Part shown: positions 53,523 to 63,500 of the stretch, one piece after another
How the letters are laid out: each line of letters begins with the position of its first letter
Numbering within the stretch: position 1 is the first letter of the stretch
Assembly: GCA_032718475.1 (NCBI GenBank)
Contig: JAUCBJ010007943.1
Span: 1 to 64,000, forward strand
From: Nemertoderma westbladi
Lineage: Eukaryota; Xenacoelomorpha; Nemertodermatida; Nemertodermatidae
Reading direction: 5' to 3'
Length of the DNA stretch: 64,000 nt
Notes under the pieces: generated by a model
The model's database searches: none
The model's input: only the letters and a program-made list of their open reading frames with translations
What the model was told of the DNA's origin: nothing
Translations under genes and position numbers: made by a program

Positions 53523-54089
53523 TGTTAGCGGATTCAATTCCGCTAACCACCCCATAAAGTTGGGAAACGGCGCCTTTAAGCAATATTGGGGAGTACGAGA
53601 TTGATTGCCAATCAACCTCGTATCACCCCCAATAAACGGGTACGACAAAACCCCAAAGGGCCGTACACAATGGAGGTCAGAGGTTAAGCCTCCGGGAGAG
53701 AGAAAGTGACAGTAGAAAGGGGGGAAACACTCCCACAGAGGTGGGAGCCGAGAATTAGGTTATCAACCAATGGGGGGGACAGGAAAGGCATCAGCTGAGT
53801 AATAAGGCCAACGTAGTGTAATATATTACCGGTTGGTGTTTCATATCATAATCAGTTTACTCAGTCAGTTAGGGTAGAACGGTAACACTTTATTACCGTC
53901 GCCGCCACCGTGACCAACTACATCATATATCCTGTTTACTTAATATCTATCAATTGTGCTATCTGCTTTACTCAACTATATTTTATACACATAGTCATTA
54001 ATAATATCGGAACGATAATAAACTCTTTCACTAACGGCGGGGACGCGTAAATAAACCAAAACCGGTCGGGATCCTGTGATCCCGTCACA
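53523..54089 (+). repeat. 3' LTR with about 100-bp extra segment
   Basis: 567 bp. It matches the 5' LTR to CATATATCCTGTTT (53937), then has about 100 bp absent from the 5' copy (about 53938-54039), then rejoins at GGGGACGCGTAAATAAACCA. Either the 5' LTR lost or the 3' LTR gained this piece. Confidence 0.88.
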
Positions 54090-55470
54090 TAATCCGTCTC
54101 AGCAGGTCCCATAAGGTATACGTTTGGTTCCGTCCCAGCAGGTCCCAGGTGTCCGTTAGTTTCTGTCTCAGCAGGTCCCATAAGGTGTCCGTTTGGTTCC
54201 GTCTCAGCAGGTCCCATAAGGTATACGTTTGGTTCCGTCCCAGCAGGTCCCAGGTGTCCGTTAGGTTCCGTCTCAACAGGTCCCATAAGGTGTACGTTTG
54301 GTTCCGTCCCAGCAGGTCCCAGGTGTCCGTTAGGTTCCGTCTCAGCAGGTCCCATAAGGTGTACGTTTGGTTCCGTCCCAGCAGGTCCTAGGTGTCCGTT
54401 AGGTTCCGTCTTAGCAGGTCCCATAAGGTGTACGTTAGGTTTCGTCTCAGCAGGTCCCATAAGGTGTACGTTTGGTTCCGTCTTAGCAGGTCCCATAAGG
54501 TGTCCGCTTGATTCCGTCTCAGCAGGTCCATAAGGTGTCCGTTTGGTTCCGTCCCAGCAGGTCCCATAAGGTGTACGTTTTGTCCCAACTCAGCAGGTCC
54601 CATAACGTGTCCGTTTGGTTCCGTCTCAGCAGGTCCCATAAGGTGTGCGTTGTTCCCGTCTCAGCAGTTCCCATAAGGTGTCCGTTTGGTTCCGTCTCAG
54701 CATGTCCCATAAGGTGTCCGTTAGGTTCCGTCTCAGCAGGTCCCATAAGGTGTCCGATTGGTTCCGTCTCAGTAGGTCCCGTAAGGTGTCCGTTAGGTTC
54801 CGTCTCAGCAGGTCCCATAAGGTGTCCGTTAGGTTCCATCTCAGCAGGTCCCATAAGGTGTCCGTTTGGTTCCGTCCCAGCAGGTCCCATAAGGTGTACG
54901 TTTTGTCCCGTCTCAGCAGGTCCCATAAGATGTCCGTTTGGTTCCGTCTCAGCAGGTCCCATAAGGTGTGCGTTGTTCCCGTCTCAGCAGTTCCCATAAG
55001 GTGTCCGTTTGGTTCCGTCTCAGCAGGTCCCATAAGGTGTCCGTTAGGTTCCGTCTCAGCAGGTCCCATAAGGTGTCCGATTGGTTCCGTCTCAGCAGGT
55101 CCCATAAGGTGTCTGTTAGGTTCCGTCTCAGCAGGTCACATAAGGTGTCCGTTAGGTTCCATCTCAGCAGGTCCCATAAGGTGTCCGTTAGGTTCCATCT
55201 CAGCAGGTCCCATAAGGTGTCCGTTAGGTTCCATCTCAGCAGGTCCCATAAGGTGTACATTTGGTTCCGTCTCAGCAGGTCCCATAAGGTGTCCGTTTGG
55301 TTCCGTCTCAGCAGGTCCCATAAGGTGTCCGTTTGAATCCGCCTCAGCAGGTCCCATGAGGTGTCCGTTAGGTTCCGTCTCAGCAGGTCCCATAAGGTGT
55401 CCGTTAGGTTCCGTCTCAGCATGTCCCATAAGGTGTGCGTTAGGTCCCGTTCAGCAGGTCGCAAGGTGTA
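54090..55470 (+). repeat. 36-bp minisatellite, right part, about 39 units
   Basis: The same unit as 51297-51531. Variants alternate: short units lacking ATAA (GTCCCAGGTGTCCG) cluster at 54130-54400, and a block at 54640-54960 is repeated at 54960-55240. Because 36 is a multiple of three, long ORFs appear on both strands (MGPAETEPNGHL, SRSHKVSVRFRL); they are not genes. Confidence 0.95.
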
Positions 55471-55745
55471 CGTTATGTCCAACTGCAATACTACAGTTGC
55501 ACTTCAATTCACTGTAATCTATACTTTTCGAACCGCATTAATATTGCTATGAGAGTTCAAACTAAACGCACTATTGCCATTAGCACCTCATCGCACTCTG
55601 AAGCTAGCGTTGTCAGCTTTATCAGTGTTGATGATAGGTTTAGTGGATACAAGTTAACGCAAGTTTTAAATATTTTTTATCAGGGGTTGGGGGGCATCTG
55701 GCACAATTAAATTGAGTAAAAAATTATAAACAAAAACAAGACCCA

Positions 55746-55760
55746 CCCCCCCCCCCCCCC
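55746..55760 (+). repeat. poly-C tract (C15)
   Basis: Fifteen C followed by TCCCCCC. Confidence 0.95.
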
Positions 55761-55845
55761 TCCCCCCAAAAGTCTGAAATTTTTTTGAACGTTGTGTAGT
55801 ATTGCAAATATGAAATGACTTGGTTTGTCTCTGTTAATGACTAGT

Positions 55846-56019
55846 GTTTAGGGGCCCCTCTGGCACGGAGGCCCTTACACAGACTAGTCTTTAGGGGCAC
55901 CTCTGGCCCGAAGGCCTTACACAGACTAGTCTTTATGGGCCCCTGTGGCCCGGAGGCCCTTACACAGACTAGTCTTTAGGGGCCCCTCTGGCCCGGTCCC
56001 GGAGGCCCTTACACAGACC
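55846..56019 (+). repeat. GC-rich tandem repeat, four units of about 45 bp
   Basis: Units hold GGGGCCCCTCTGGCCCGGAG and GCCCTTACACAGACTAGTCT. GGGGCCCC, GGCCC and ACTAGT palindromes give each unit hairpin potential. Confidence 0.88.
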
Positions 56020-56088
56020 CCGTAAATATTAATTGTAAGCGATTGATTGATAATTCGAAAATTATTTGGTTCATTGTGTGCAAAGTAG

Positions 56089-56186
56089 CACTTTGCAGCG
56101 TTATGACCCGAGTTTATTTATGTACCGAGCGAGCGCAGCGAGGGAGGTTTACATAAATAAACAAGTGTCTTCAACGCTGAAAAGTG
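56089..56186. repeat. Hairpin element with 36-bp imperfect inverted arms
   Basis: CACTTTGCAGCGTT...GTTTATTTATGTA (56089-56124) pairs with 56150-56186; the inner 13 bp are perfect. The loop is the GC-rich CCGAGCGAGCGCAGCGAGG. This is the layout of a very small MITE or hairpin repeat. Confidence 0.75.
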
Positions 56187-57473
56187 ACCTTTGCAAGCAA
56201 GTTAAACTGCATAAACCAAATATAATATTATATATCTGCTTCTTACAATGCAACGGCAAGAAGTTTAAACGCGTGAAAAATATACCTGGCAATATTCAAA
56301 ATTACATTTAGCGTTTTTGTACCCATTAGCTCAGTATATTTAAAAATCCTCAACTAAATTATTGGTACACATATTGCAAATACGTTGTTCCCTAACTACT
56401 CCATGCCATCGCATCGTCCCGTTTTTATATTAAGCCTATGCGATGAACATTTAAACTGCGCAAACAGTCTTCGCAAAGCTAAATGGTCACTTAACACATG
56501 TAAATATGTTGAGGGTTCGAAAATCTATTTAATATAAAATCTACCTTTTGGGGACGGTACCAACTGCTGATCTCCATAATTGCACAAACTGGTCGGTAAT
56601 ACGTTGTTTTGCTAATATAAGAAATCCTTTAACATCACCTACAGCTTGGTCTTGCCAGGCCCAACTAAATTAACATAAATGGAAATAATACATTCTGGAA
56701 TTAATACTACAGTAATTTAAGTAGTTTCTAGGTCATTGATTACTTTGCAGCGTTCCGTCCTATAGGCCGCAACGCTGCAAAGTGGTACTTTGCAGCGTTA
56801 CGAGTAATTCACCAGAACGCTGTTAAGTTGACATAATGTAACAATAATAATTGAAATATTATATTACTACAGTATAATAATTGAAATGGTCATCTTATTT
56901 TTAGAAAAACATTCTGATACAGTATTTTTGTGGGAGGCCCCCTTGTTGTGGTAGGCCCTAGACCGCGGCCTACTCGGCCTATGCCTAAATCCGGCCCACG
57001 CGCTAAATGCCAACAATGATCAGTGTAGAGAGATAAGCCTACAGTTGCAGTACGAATACAATACAGTTATAGTTTCAGTGATTCATTGAACATTGCCTAG
57101 TTTACATTCCGTTGCAACATCGATACGCAATATAAATCCCATTTGCCCATTTTATTTGCTGTTGTGCAGTAGGCTTTATTTTTTTAATTGTTAATTTATA
57201 TTTACAATTTAATTCATGATTTGGTTGCTGCAAGAGAGTAAATGTGTGTCACTTTGGGGTGAAGCCCGGGTAGATTCCGACGCCGGGGGTAGAGTCAGTG
57301 GATATTATGGATACACCCTAATATAATATATAATATTTCCCATTACGTTTCCTTTACGTTGTCCCGGGCAGCCGGGCCTTTTACACTATAACCGGTGTTC
57401 ATTTTTTAATTAATTTATACAACTTCAGAACTTTAATTATCTTAACTTTAGTTAGTGCACCATAAATGCAGAA
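56187..57473. other. Gap between hairpin elements and kinase gene
   Basis: AT-rich intergenic sequence. It should hold the promoter and 5' UTR of the kinase gene, but I see no TATA box or other element I can defend. The second hairpin lies at 56742-56800. Confidence 0.5.
56742..56800. repeat. Second hairpin with the same terminal word
   Basis: ACTTTGCAGCGTT at 56742-56754 pairs perfectly with 56771-56783, and the word repeats in direct orientation at 56787-56799. It is the same word as the arm ends of the hairpin at 56089. Confidence 0.8.
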
Positions 57474-57489
57474 ATGGATATTCCATTGA
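57466..57489 (+). promoter_or_regulatory. Seven-codon upstream ORF overlapping the kinase start
   Basis: ATGCAGAAATGG at 57466 opens a 7-codon frame that ends TGA at 57487-57489, overlapping the kinase ATG (57474) in another frame. Its own start context is weak (T at -3), so scanning ribosomes could pass it. Confidence 0.55.
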
Positions 57490-58631
57490 ATGCAAATGAA
57501 TTAACAGCCCAGTGGGTTTCGAAAGTCTTCGAAGGGTCGAGATCGGACTGCGTTAATGTGAGAGTTACATCGTTGCGTCAGGAGAAAGCTCAAGAAAATG
57601 GTTTGCTGAGTTCCATATTTCGGGCCACCTTGAGAGTAACTTGGAACACCGGGCTGCAGGATGAGCGCGAGGTCTTTGTAAAGATAATGCCACCAGAAGG
57701 CCTCCACAGAGACATTGTTAGCAAATGCGAACTAGATAAAACAGAGGTTCTTTCTTACAAAACGCTGTTCAAGGATATAGAAAAGTTTCAATGTCATAAA
57801 TCTGATTGGGGATCAATTATACCGGAAATCTATGACGGGAATTTCAGCAATGATTGTAACAGAAGGGCCTATTATATTATGCTAGAGGATTTATCTTCCG
57901 AATATCAGATGGCGGATTTCAACAAAGGTTTGACAATGCGACAACTTGTGAAGTCATTGGAGGCTGCTGCATCTATTCACGCAACGGCATTTAGCTACGG
58001 CAAACTAAACAATATTAACTTTAGTGCTAAATATAAACATCTGACAACTTTTTTATTTAATCTGGAACACCGCAGAGGATTTGAATTTGTAATTGGAAAT
58101 ATTGATCTATTGGAACAAGGATTGGAAGAGAGTGGCAACGCATGTCTTTTACCTTATGTGAAACGAATAAGACCGAAACTGTTATCAACGTTTTTCGAGG
58201 TCATTAAGAAGGGAGGTTTCGAGAATTTTGTCATCAGTGCAGATTTATGGGCTAATAACGTGATGTTTAATAAGAACGACGATGTGAAGATTGTAGATTG
58301 GCAATTTACATCAATAGGTTCAATATTTCTAGATTTTGGAACATTGGCCTATTTAAGTATGAACCCCATGGATACGGAATGTGTGTTGGAAACACTTTGC
58401 GATAGCTATTTGCGTAGGTTTAGGGAGGTTTGTGAACGGCTAGGAACACTGGAACACGTGCCATGGGATATATCTATATTTATGGATCTGGCTTTGCAAT
58501 CGGGATTGTTTCTGGCATTTGTTTGGGGAGTTATGTCGTACACATTCGTTGATAAATATCCCAATGTAAGGGAGAGAATACATTGGGCCCTAAGGAAGAG
58601 TATAGGGGCAGCCCGGCATTTGTATGAGTAG
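57474..58631 (+). CDS. EcKL/CHK-like small-molecule kinase, single exon
   Basis: A 385-residue intact ORF with a good start context (A at -3, G at +4). It has the aminoglycoside-phosphotransferase-like fold of the ecdysteroid kinase-like (DUF1679/CHK) family: N-lobe lysine in EVFVKIMPPE (Lys70), YYIMLEDLS hinge region (Glu138-Asp139), LEAAASIHATAF helix, catalytic ADLWANNVMF (Asp257, Asn262), and metal-binding KIVDWQF (Asp275). Length fits the family. The usual HGD of the catalytic loop is SAD here. Family members phosphorylate small hydroxylated compounds such as ecdysteroids or choline-like molecules in the cytosol; the substrate here is unknown. The lack of introns may mean retrocopy origin, but the frame is complete. 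Confidence 0.92.
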   Translation: MDIPLNANELTAQWVSKVFEGSRSDCVNVRVTSLRQEKAQENGLLSSIFRATLRVTWNTGLQDEREVFVKIMPPEGLHRDIVSKCELDKTEVLSYKTLFKDIEKFQCHKSDWGSIIPEIYDGNFSNDCNRRAYYIMLEDLSSEYQMADFNKGLTMRQLVKSLEAAASIHATAFSYGKLNNINFSAKYKHLTTFLFNLEHRRGFEFVIGNIDLLEQGLEESGNACLLPYVKRIRPKLLSTFFEVIKKGGFENFVISADLWANNVMFNKNDDVKIVDWQFTSIGSIFLDFGTLAYLSMNPMDTECVLETLCDSYLRRFREVCERLGTLEHVPWDISIFMDLALQSGLFLAFVWGVMSYTFVDKYPNVRERIHWALRKSIGAARHLYE

Positions 58632-58734
58632 GCTAGAGTATCAAAACACCCAAAAGTTAAAGTTTAAAATTCAGTTAATTTTTTTATGTTATTTAATTTA
58701 CAAATAATGATTCGATTAATGAAATTAATTAAAT

Positions 58735-58740
58735 AATAAA
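58735..58740 (+). promoter_or_regulatory. Poly(A) signal of kinase gene
   Basis: AATAAA lies 104 nt after the stop codon in AT-rich sequence. The LINE fragment begins about 15 nt further on. Confidence 0.6.
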
Positions 58741-58757
58741 ATTATTTTCGGTACGGT

Positions 58758-59000
58758 TTGTCCTATAGTAACTACCTCGATCGACTCAACTTTCTCACGT
58801 TACAATCTCTTGAACTAAGACGTATTATATTCGACCTGAAGATGGTGTTTTCTATTGAACGTAATTTAGTCGACCTCAATTTTGATGATTTTTTTTTACA
58901 GGCCCCCTCCAGACCTAGTTTAAGAGGACACAACAACAAAATATTCCTAAACCGAACCAGAGTTAACCTTTGCAAACATTTTTTGCTAATCTTTATCTCA
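58758..59000 (+). pseudogene. C-terminal fragment of a LINE reverse transcriptase
   Basis: The frame reads YSNYLDRLNFLTLQSLELRR, IIFDLKMVFSIERNLVDLNF, then DDFF and SLRGHNNKIFLNRTRVNLCK. This matches the pattern LxLxSLxxRRxxxDLxxxF...RGHxxKL...R...RKxFF found after the thumb of many CR1/Jockey-like LINE proteins. It is a short remnant with no catalytic motifs, in different sequence and orientation from the LINE at 60535. Confidence 0.65.
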
Positions 59001-60534
59001 CTAATATTTAGTTGTAAGATAAAGTGGGTGTTACCCAAAACTCGCCACAAATACTGATAACTTTATGGAATTTGATCCAAATTTGCAATCCCGAAAAACG
59101 GGAACCCGAGAGTGATAACTCGGCCCGATCCCGGAAGTCCAGAAAAGTCTGATCCCGTTTAAACACTGCAACAAACCAGTATTATATCCGTATAATCCAG
59201 CTTGTTTGAGAATGAAATATCATGAGAGTCAGTCTCGCTCTCAAAAGGCGTCCCTTTGATCAAATATTTAAACGTGCCAGCTATAAACTGCTTCATTTTA
59301 AATGTTAACTGTTACTTTTAAATTATTTCAATGTGAGACAGAGAGTCTGGAATTTCAAAGCCATTTCAAAATCAATGCTACTTTTAATGCTATTCTATGG
59401 AAATATTTTGATCAAAGTTTGATCGAATGAAAGCTTTTTGAGAGAGGGACTACTGTATATAGCTAGTAATCGCTTCTACTGAAAAACTTTATATTTAAAG
59501 CACTGCACAGCTGTTCAAGATGCAACTGCAAGCAAGGGTAGTTCCGAGTTTAATCTTCACGTTTTGTGGTGATGTTAGTGAGAGTACGCCTACCGTAACG
59601 GATTTCCGTTTCACTCCTTAACAATTTTCTTATGTCATTTTCTTATCAGTTTTGTGGAATTGCTCAATCAAGCCGTACACAGCTTTCACAAGAATGTGGA
59701 TTGAAAATGATAAGGAAAAGAAATTGGGGTACCTTAAGCCGCGTTCACATTACCGAGTCAAAGTCAAAAGACAAATGTAAAATCAAAAACTATCGTTGCT
59801 TTTTACTGAGATGCGAACAACAATGGCTAGCCTCTCGTTTTGTCTGTAAGAGACTCAATGGCCCGTTTTATGCAGTTTTATGCATACCAATATACGACAA
59901 TCGTGGCTTAGATAGTCGTAATCCGCCAACTTACGATTCATTTAGAGTTACAACTGACGTAAATTTACGACTGTTTTATGCATACGGGCATATTGTGTCG
60001 AAACTTCGAAGATGGAAGTGTGAAATTATTTATTCAACACATGGATGTAGAAACAAAACGACAATGGGCGCGGTTGAGCAACGAATATACTGTACAGTAC
60101 ACCATGACAGGTAATATACAGTAGTGTCATTTTCTAATGACACGGACCCCCCCCCCCCCCCCCCCCCCCCGGATAGATATTTATACAGGTTTTCTATATA
60201 GATATTTCTACTGGTTGCTGGTTCCACTCACCGTCGATGACCCCATGAAGCCGGAATTTTCGATTTTGCTTTTAAATTTATTTTATAAGCGTTTTAAAAA
60301 TGTGTATTTTGCGAAATCGCACCCTATATATCGTAGCCATTCTTCACATTAGTCGTAATTATTTCATATCATTTAAAAAGCTTGCTTTGCAAGGATTCCA
60401 AATATGTAACAATATCTGAATTTCGTTGAGAAACAACTGATATATAGGCGTTCAAATATTGCAAGAATTATTGTTCGCTGTAGGCCATTTATTCTATCAA
60501 AACACAAAATACACAAAATTCTAGAATGTGTTAT
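59001..60534. other. Unassigned sequence between LINE remnants
   Basis: A 160-codon plus ORF (59632-60114) has no recognisable domain. It contains CCGCGTTCACATTACCGAG, a word often seen near ends of hAT-type elements, but no matching inverted end was found. A C24 tract lies at 60147-60170. Confidence 0.45.
60147..60170 (+). repeat. poly-C tract (C24)
   Basis: The longest homopolymer seen in the window, 24 C. Confidence 0.95.
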
Positions 60535-63500
60535 TTATTTTCATTCATTCATTTGCACGGCATACGCCCCGGCAGGCTATAATTAAAACGGTCAATAATC
60601 AAAAAAATAAATCAATAAAACAATAAATCAATAAAAGTCAGGTCACTCAAAGACACCATGGTGATAGTTAGCTCTGTGTGTACCTAGTCATGAGTTATTA
60701 TTGTGTGGTTGATTTTTCGATTCCATAAAAATCAAGGATACATTCATGCCTTACGTGGTTTTCTGAGTTGATGTTGTTTAGGATACTATTTAAAAACAGC
60801 GCATTGAAAATGTCCTTATATTTGGCTGTTGGCTTGTTGCGTTCTTTCGCATTCTTTATGGTATGTTTGGTGCTGTAGGATGCCGTTACTAGGCTGGTTA
60901 TGCATGGTAGTCCGTAAATCCACGACGCAGCGTTGTAGTCATCAAATAGGGGGTCTTTATATATATTAAGGCTATGCTGCGCTAGAAGCCAGGCGAAAAG
61001 GTATATTATTTTTGGATTGCGAGAGTTGAAAGCACTGTATATGATCCTACATTTGTTGTATGCCACCAGGGATGATAGGGTTTCTTGTCCTAGGAGAAGG
61101 TACAGGGTATTGTTGGATACGTAATTTTTGACACCTAATATTGATCTCATAGCCTTTCGAAAAAAGACTTCAAAATCGTTGGTGATAGCATCTGTGTAAT
61201 TTGCTGTTCCATATAGGATTGATGGGGTGCAAATGGTTTTCCATATGGTCTTCGTAACTATCAGGGGCACATCAGAAGTTGATAACCCCCGGTTCTTTAA
61301 TCGCGCCACATTCCACCAGCACCTTTTGACGAAGTTGTCTTTTAGGCTGTCCTGAGTTAACGGGAAGGGCAGTCCTAGGTATCGACAACTATTTACGTGT
61401 TCTAGGGTAGTGTGACCAACTTTCAGGGTTTGTTTAGTGGTTGTCTTTGTTGTTGGTGAGCAGATAACATAATGGGATTTTGTTGGGTTCGCTTTTAGGC
61501 CATGTGCAGAGAAGTAGGTAGTACAGACTGTTGTTAACTTCTGTAGATCGCTCTTTAGGTTTACTAGAAGCAGTATGTCATCTGCATACCCAAGTATAGG
61601 GTAGGAGTGCTTGTTGATGTGTATACCTAATCCTAATGATTCTATGTTGACGAATAATTCTTTTAGATAAAAATTAAAGAGCCAGGCAGATAATACCCCC
61701 CCTTGTCTTACGCCTTTGGATAGTTTGATTGATTGTGTGTATAAACGTCGTCCTGTTCTTACATAAGCTGTAGATTTTTTGTAGAGTGATTCGAGTAGTT
61801 GTAACCAGGGTTTATCGATATTTGTTTCCCTAAGCTTACTAAAGAGAGATTTGTGGTTTACGCAGTCGAAGGCCGCAGATAAGTCTATTGAGAGCACGTG
61901 GACGTCTGAGCCACCTGCATTAAAACGCTTAATTAGTTTATTGGCTACCATGTAGGGGATTTCTCCATTGATTCCTTTCTTGTATGCCATTTGGAGATGG
62001 CTAGTTGCCTCTCGAGTGAATTCGCTCAGAACTAGAATTTCCGACAGCTTGACGAAGATTGATGAGATTGAAATTCCTCTGTAATTTGTTGTATCGTTTT
62101 TCTTTCGAGAAGCATTCTTGAGGTGTGGTAGTAAGAGACTCGCACATAGGTTGTCCGGAAAGACTCCACAATGGGTCATGCTGTTGAAAAGGAAAGCAAT
62201 ATATTTACACATAGTATTTGATGATGCATTAATTAGGTGCTCTGTTGTTATATTAGCAAAATCGGACGCCTTTCCCTTATTAAGTGATTCTATTGCAGTC
62301 TTTATGTCTTGGATTGTAAAGAGTTTGGCATTGAAGAGCTCACTAGTTGGACTACTTTCTAGGTTTTCCCCGTCGACTTGAGTTTCGTCGTTGGTGGTTT
62401 GTTGGTGGCTATTTTGATCACTACTGTCTGTCTCAAAGAAATCTTTATAGTGGGTATAGAGTTTATTCGCATTCGCTTCTGTGATGGTAGTATGATTGGT
62501 TTCCTCACGTTTGAGTTTGTTCCAGAATTTGTCTGTGTCGTTTGCACATGTTTAGGCGAGACTCAAAATATGTTCATGGTATGCTCTATGTGCTATTTTG
62601 GCTATTATACGACCCTCTTGTAGTCTCTGAAGGGAGGCGTCTTTCAACGTTAAGTTGTTGTTGGAAGTTCGTTTAATTTTTATCATTTCTAGAGATTTCA
62701 GTGATATAGTAGACCGAGTTGGGAGTGTCTTGCCATTGTTTCCATGGTTCTTCCAGCGTTTCAATTTTTTGGGTATTATGGACGGGATGTGGTGTTTGGC
62801 AGATTGTAGCATTGTATGGTTAATCTTTTTAACCATCTCTTCTGGTAGCAATTTGTTTGTTGAGTACGAAACACCATCATCGTTAAGCAAGATTTTGCTA
62901 AAGCTCAGTAGCTCGTCATTAACAGATTTTCTATAGGCTTCTTTCTGTTCTGTTGTTGCTTCTTTAAATAGAAAGAAGCGAGGTCTAGTATTCCTCCACG
63001 CCGGTTTGTTTTGTAATTTTTGTTTGTGCTCCATTTGAGGAATATTGAAGTTGCAGGAGACAGGTGTATGATCAGAAATGTTATCATCGTTTTGTTGGAA
63101 GATATGGCGTTCTTCTAAACAATTAGTAATGTTTTCTGAGGATATTATATGATCTATTAGAGAGCTTCTTATTGTGATTCCTGTTCTTGATTTGAAAAAA
63201 TAGGTTGCATTTCCGCCTGTTGTTTTGGAGTGTGTGCTTGAAAAGGCTTGTAATTTATAGGGGCGGACAATTTGTGTGTGAAAAATTGTTCCAAAAGTAG
63301 ATCTTTTATTTTCTTCATTATGGTCTTCGTTGTGGGTTATATCACCATTTATGTCTCCGGCTATGATTATTTCATTTCCATTTTGTATTGAATCATCAAT
63401 TATTGATGTAAGCTTTCCGCATTCCTCTAAATAGTTGGTTCGTGAGTAGTTTGATTTATTATCAAAGGGCATATATGTTCCTATGATAGTGATATTGCAG

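Larger units (their letters stand above)
51532..54089 (+). mobile_element. Small non-autonomous LTR retrotransposon (Gag-like only)
   Basis: Direct repeats 51532-51997 and 53523-54089 start TGTTAGCGGATTC and end CCCGTCACA, giving TG...CA ends. The internal 1.5 kb begins GTAATAAAG with no clear primer-binding site, holds one charged Gag-like frame broken by a stop, and ends with a GGGGGGGAG polypurine tract right before the 3' LTR. No protease, reverse transcriptase or integrase is present. It is inserted in a 36-bp minisatellite. No clean target duplication is visible (CCCGT before, TAATCCGT after). Confidence 0.85.

Noticed and set aside
51291-55517. ORFs on both strands in the 36-bp minisatellite (MGPAETEPNGHL and SRSHKVSVRF types)
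   Set aside because: The unit length is 36 bp, so any open frame stays open; no start, splice or domain evidence.
59632-60114. 160-codon plus ORF
   Set aside because: No recognisable domain; sequence looks like decayed repeat DNA.
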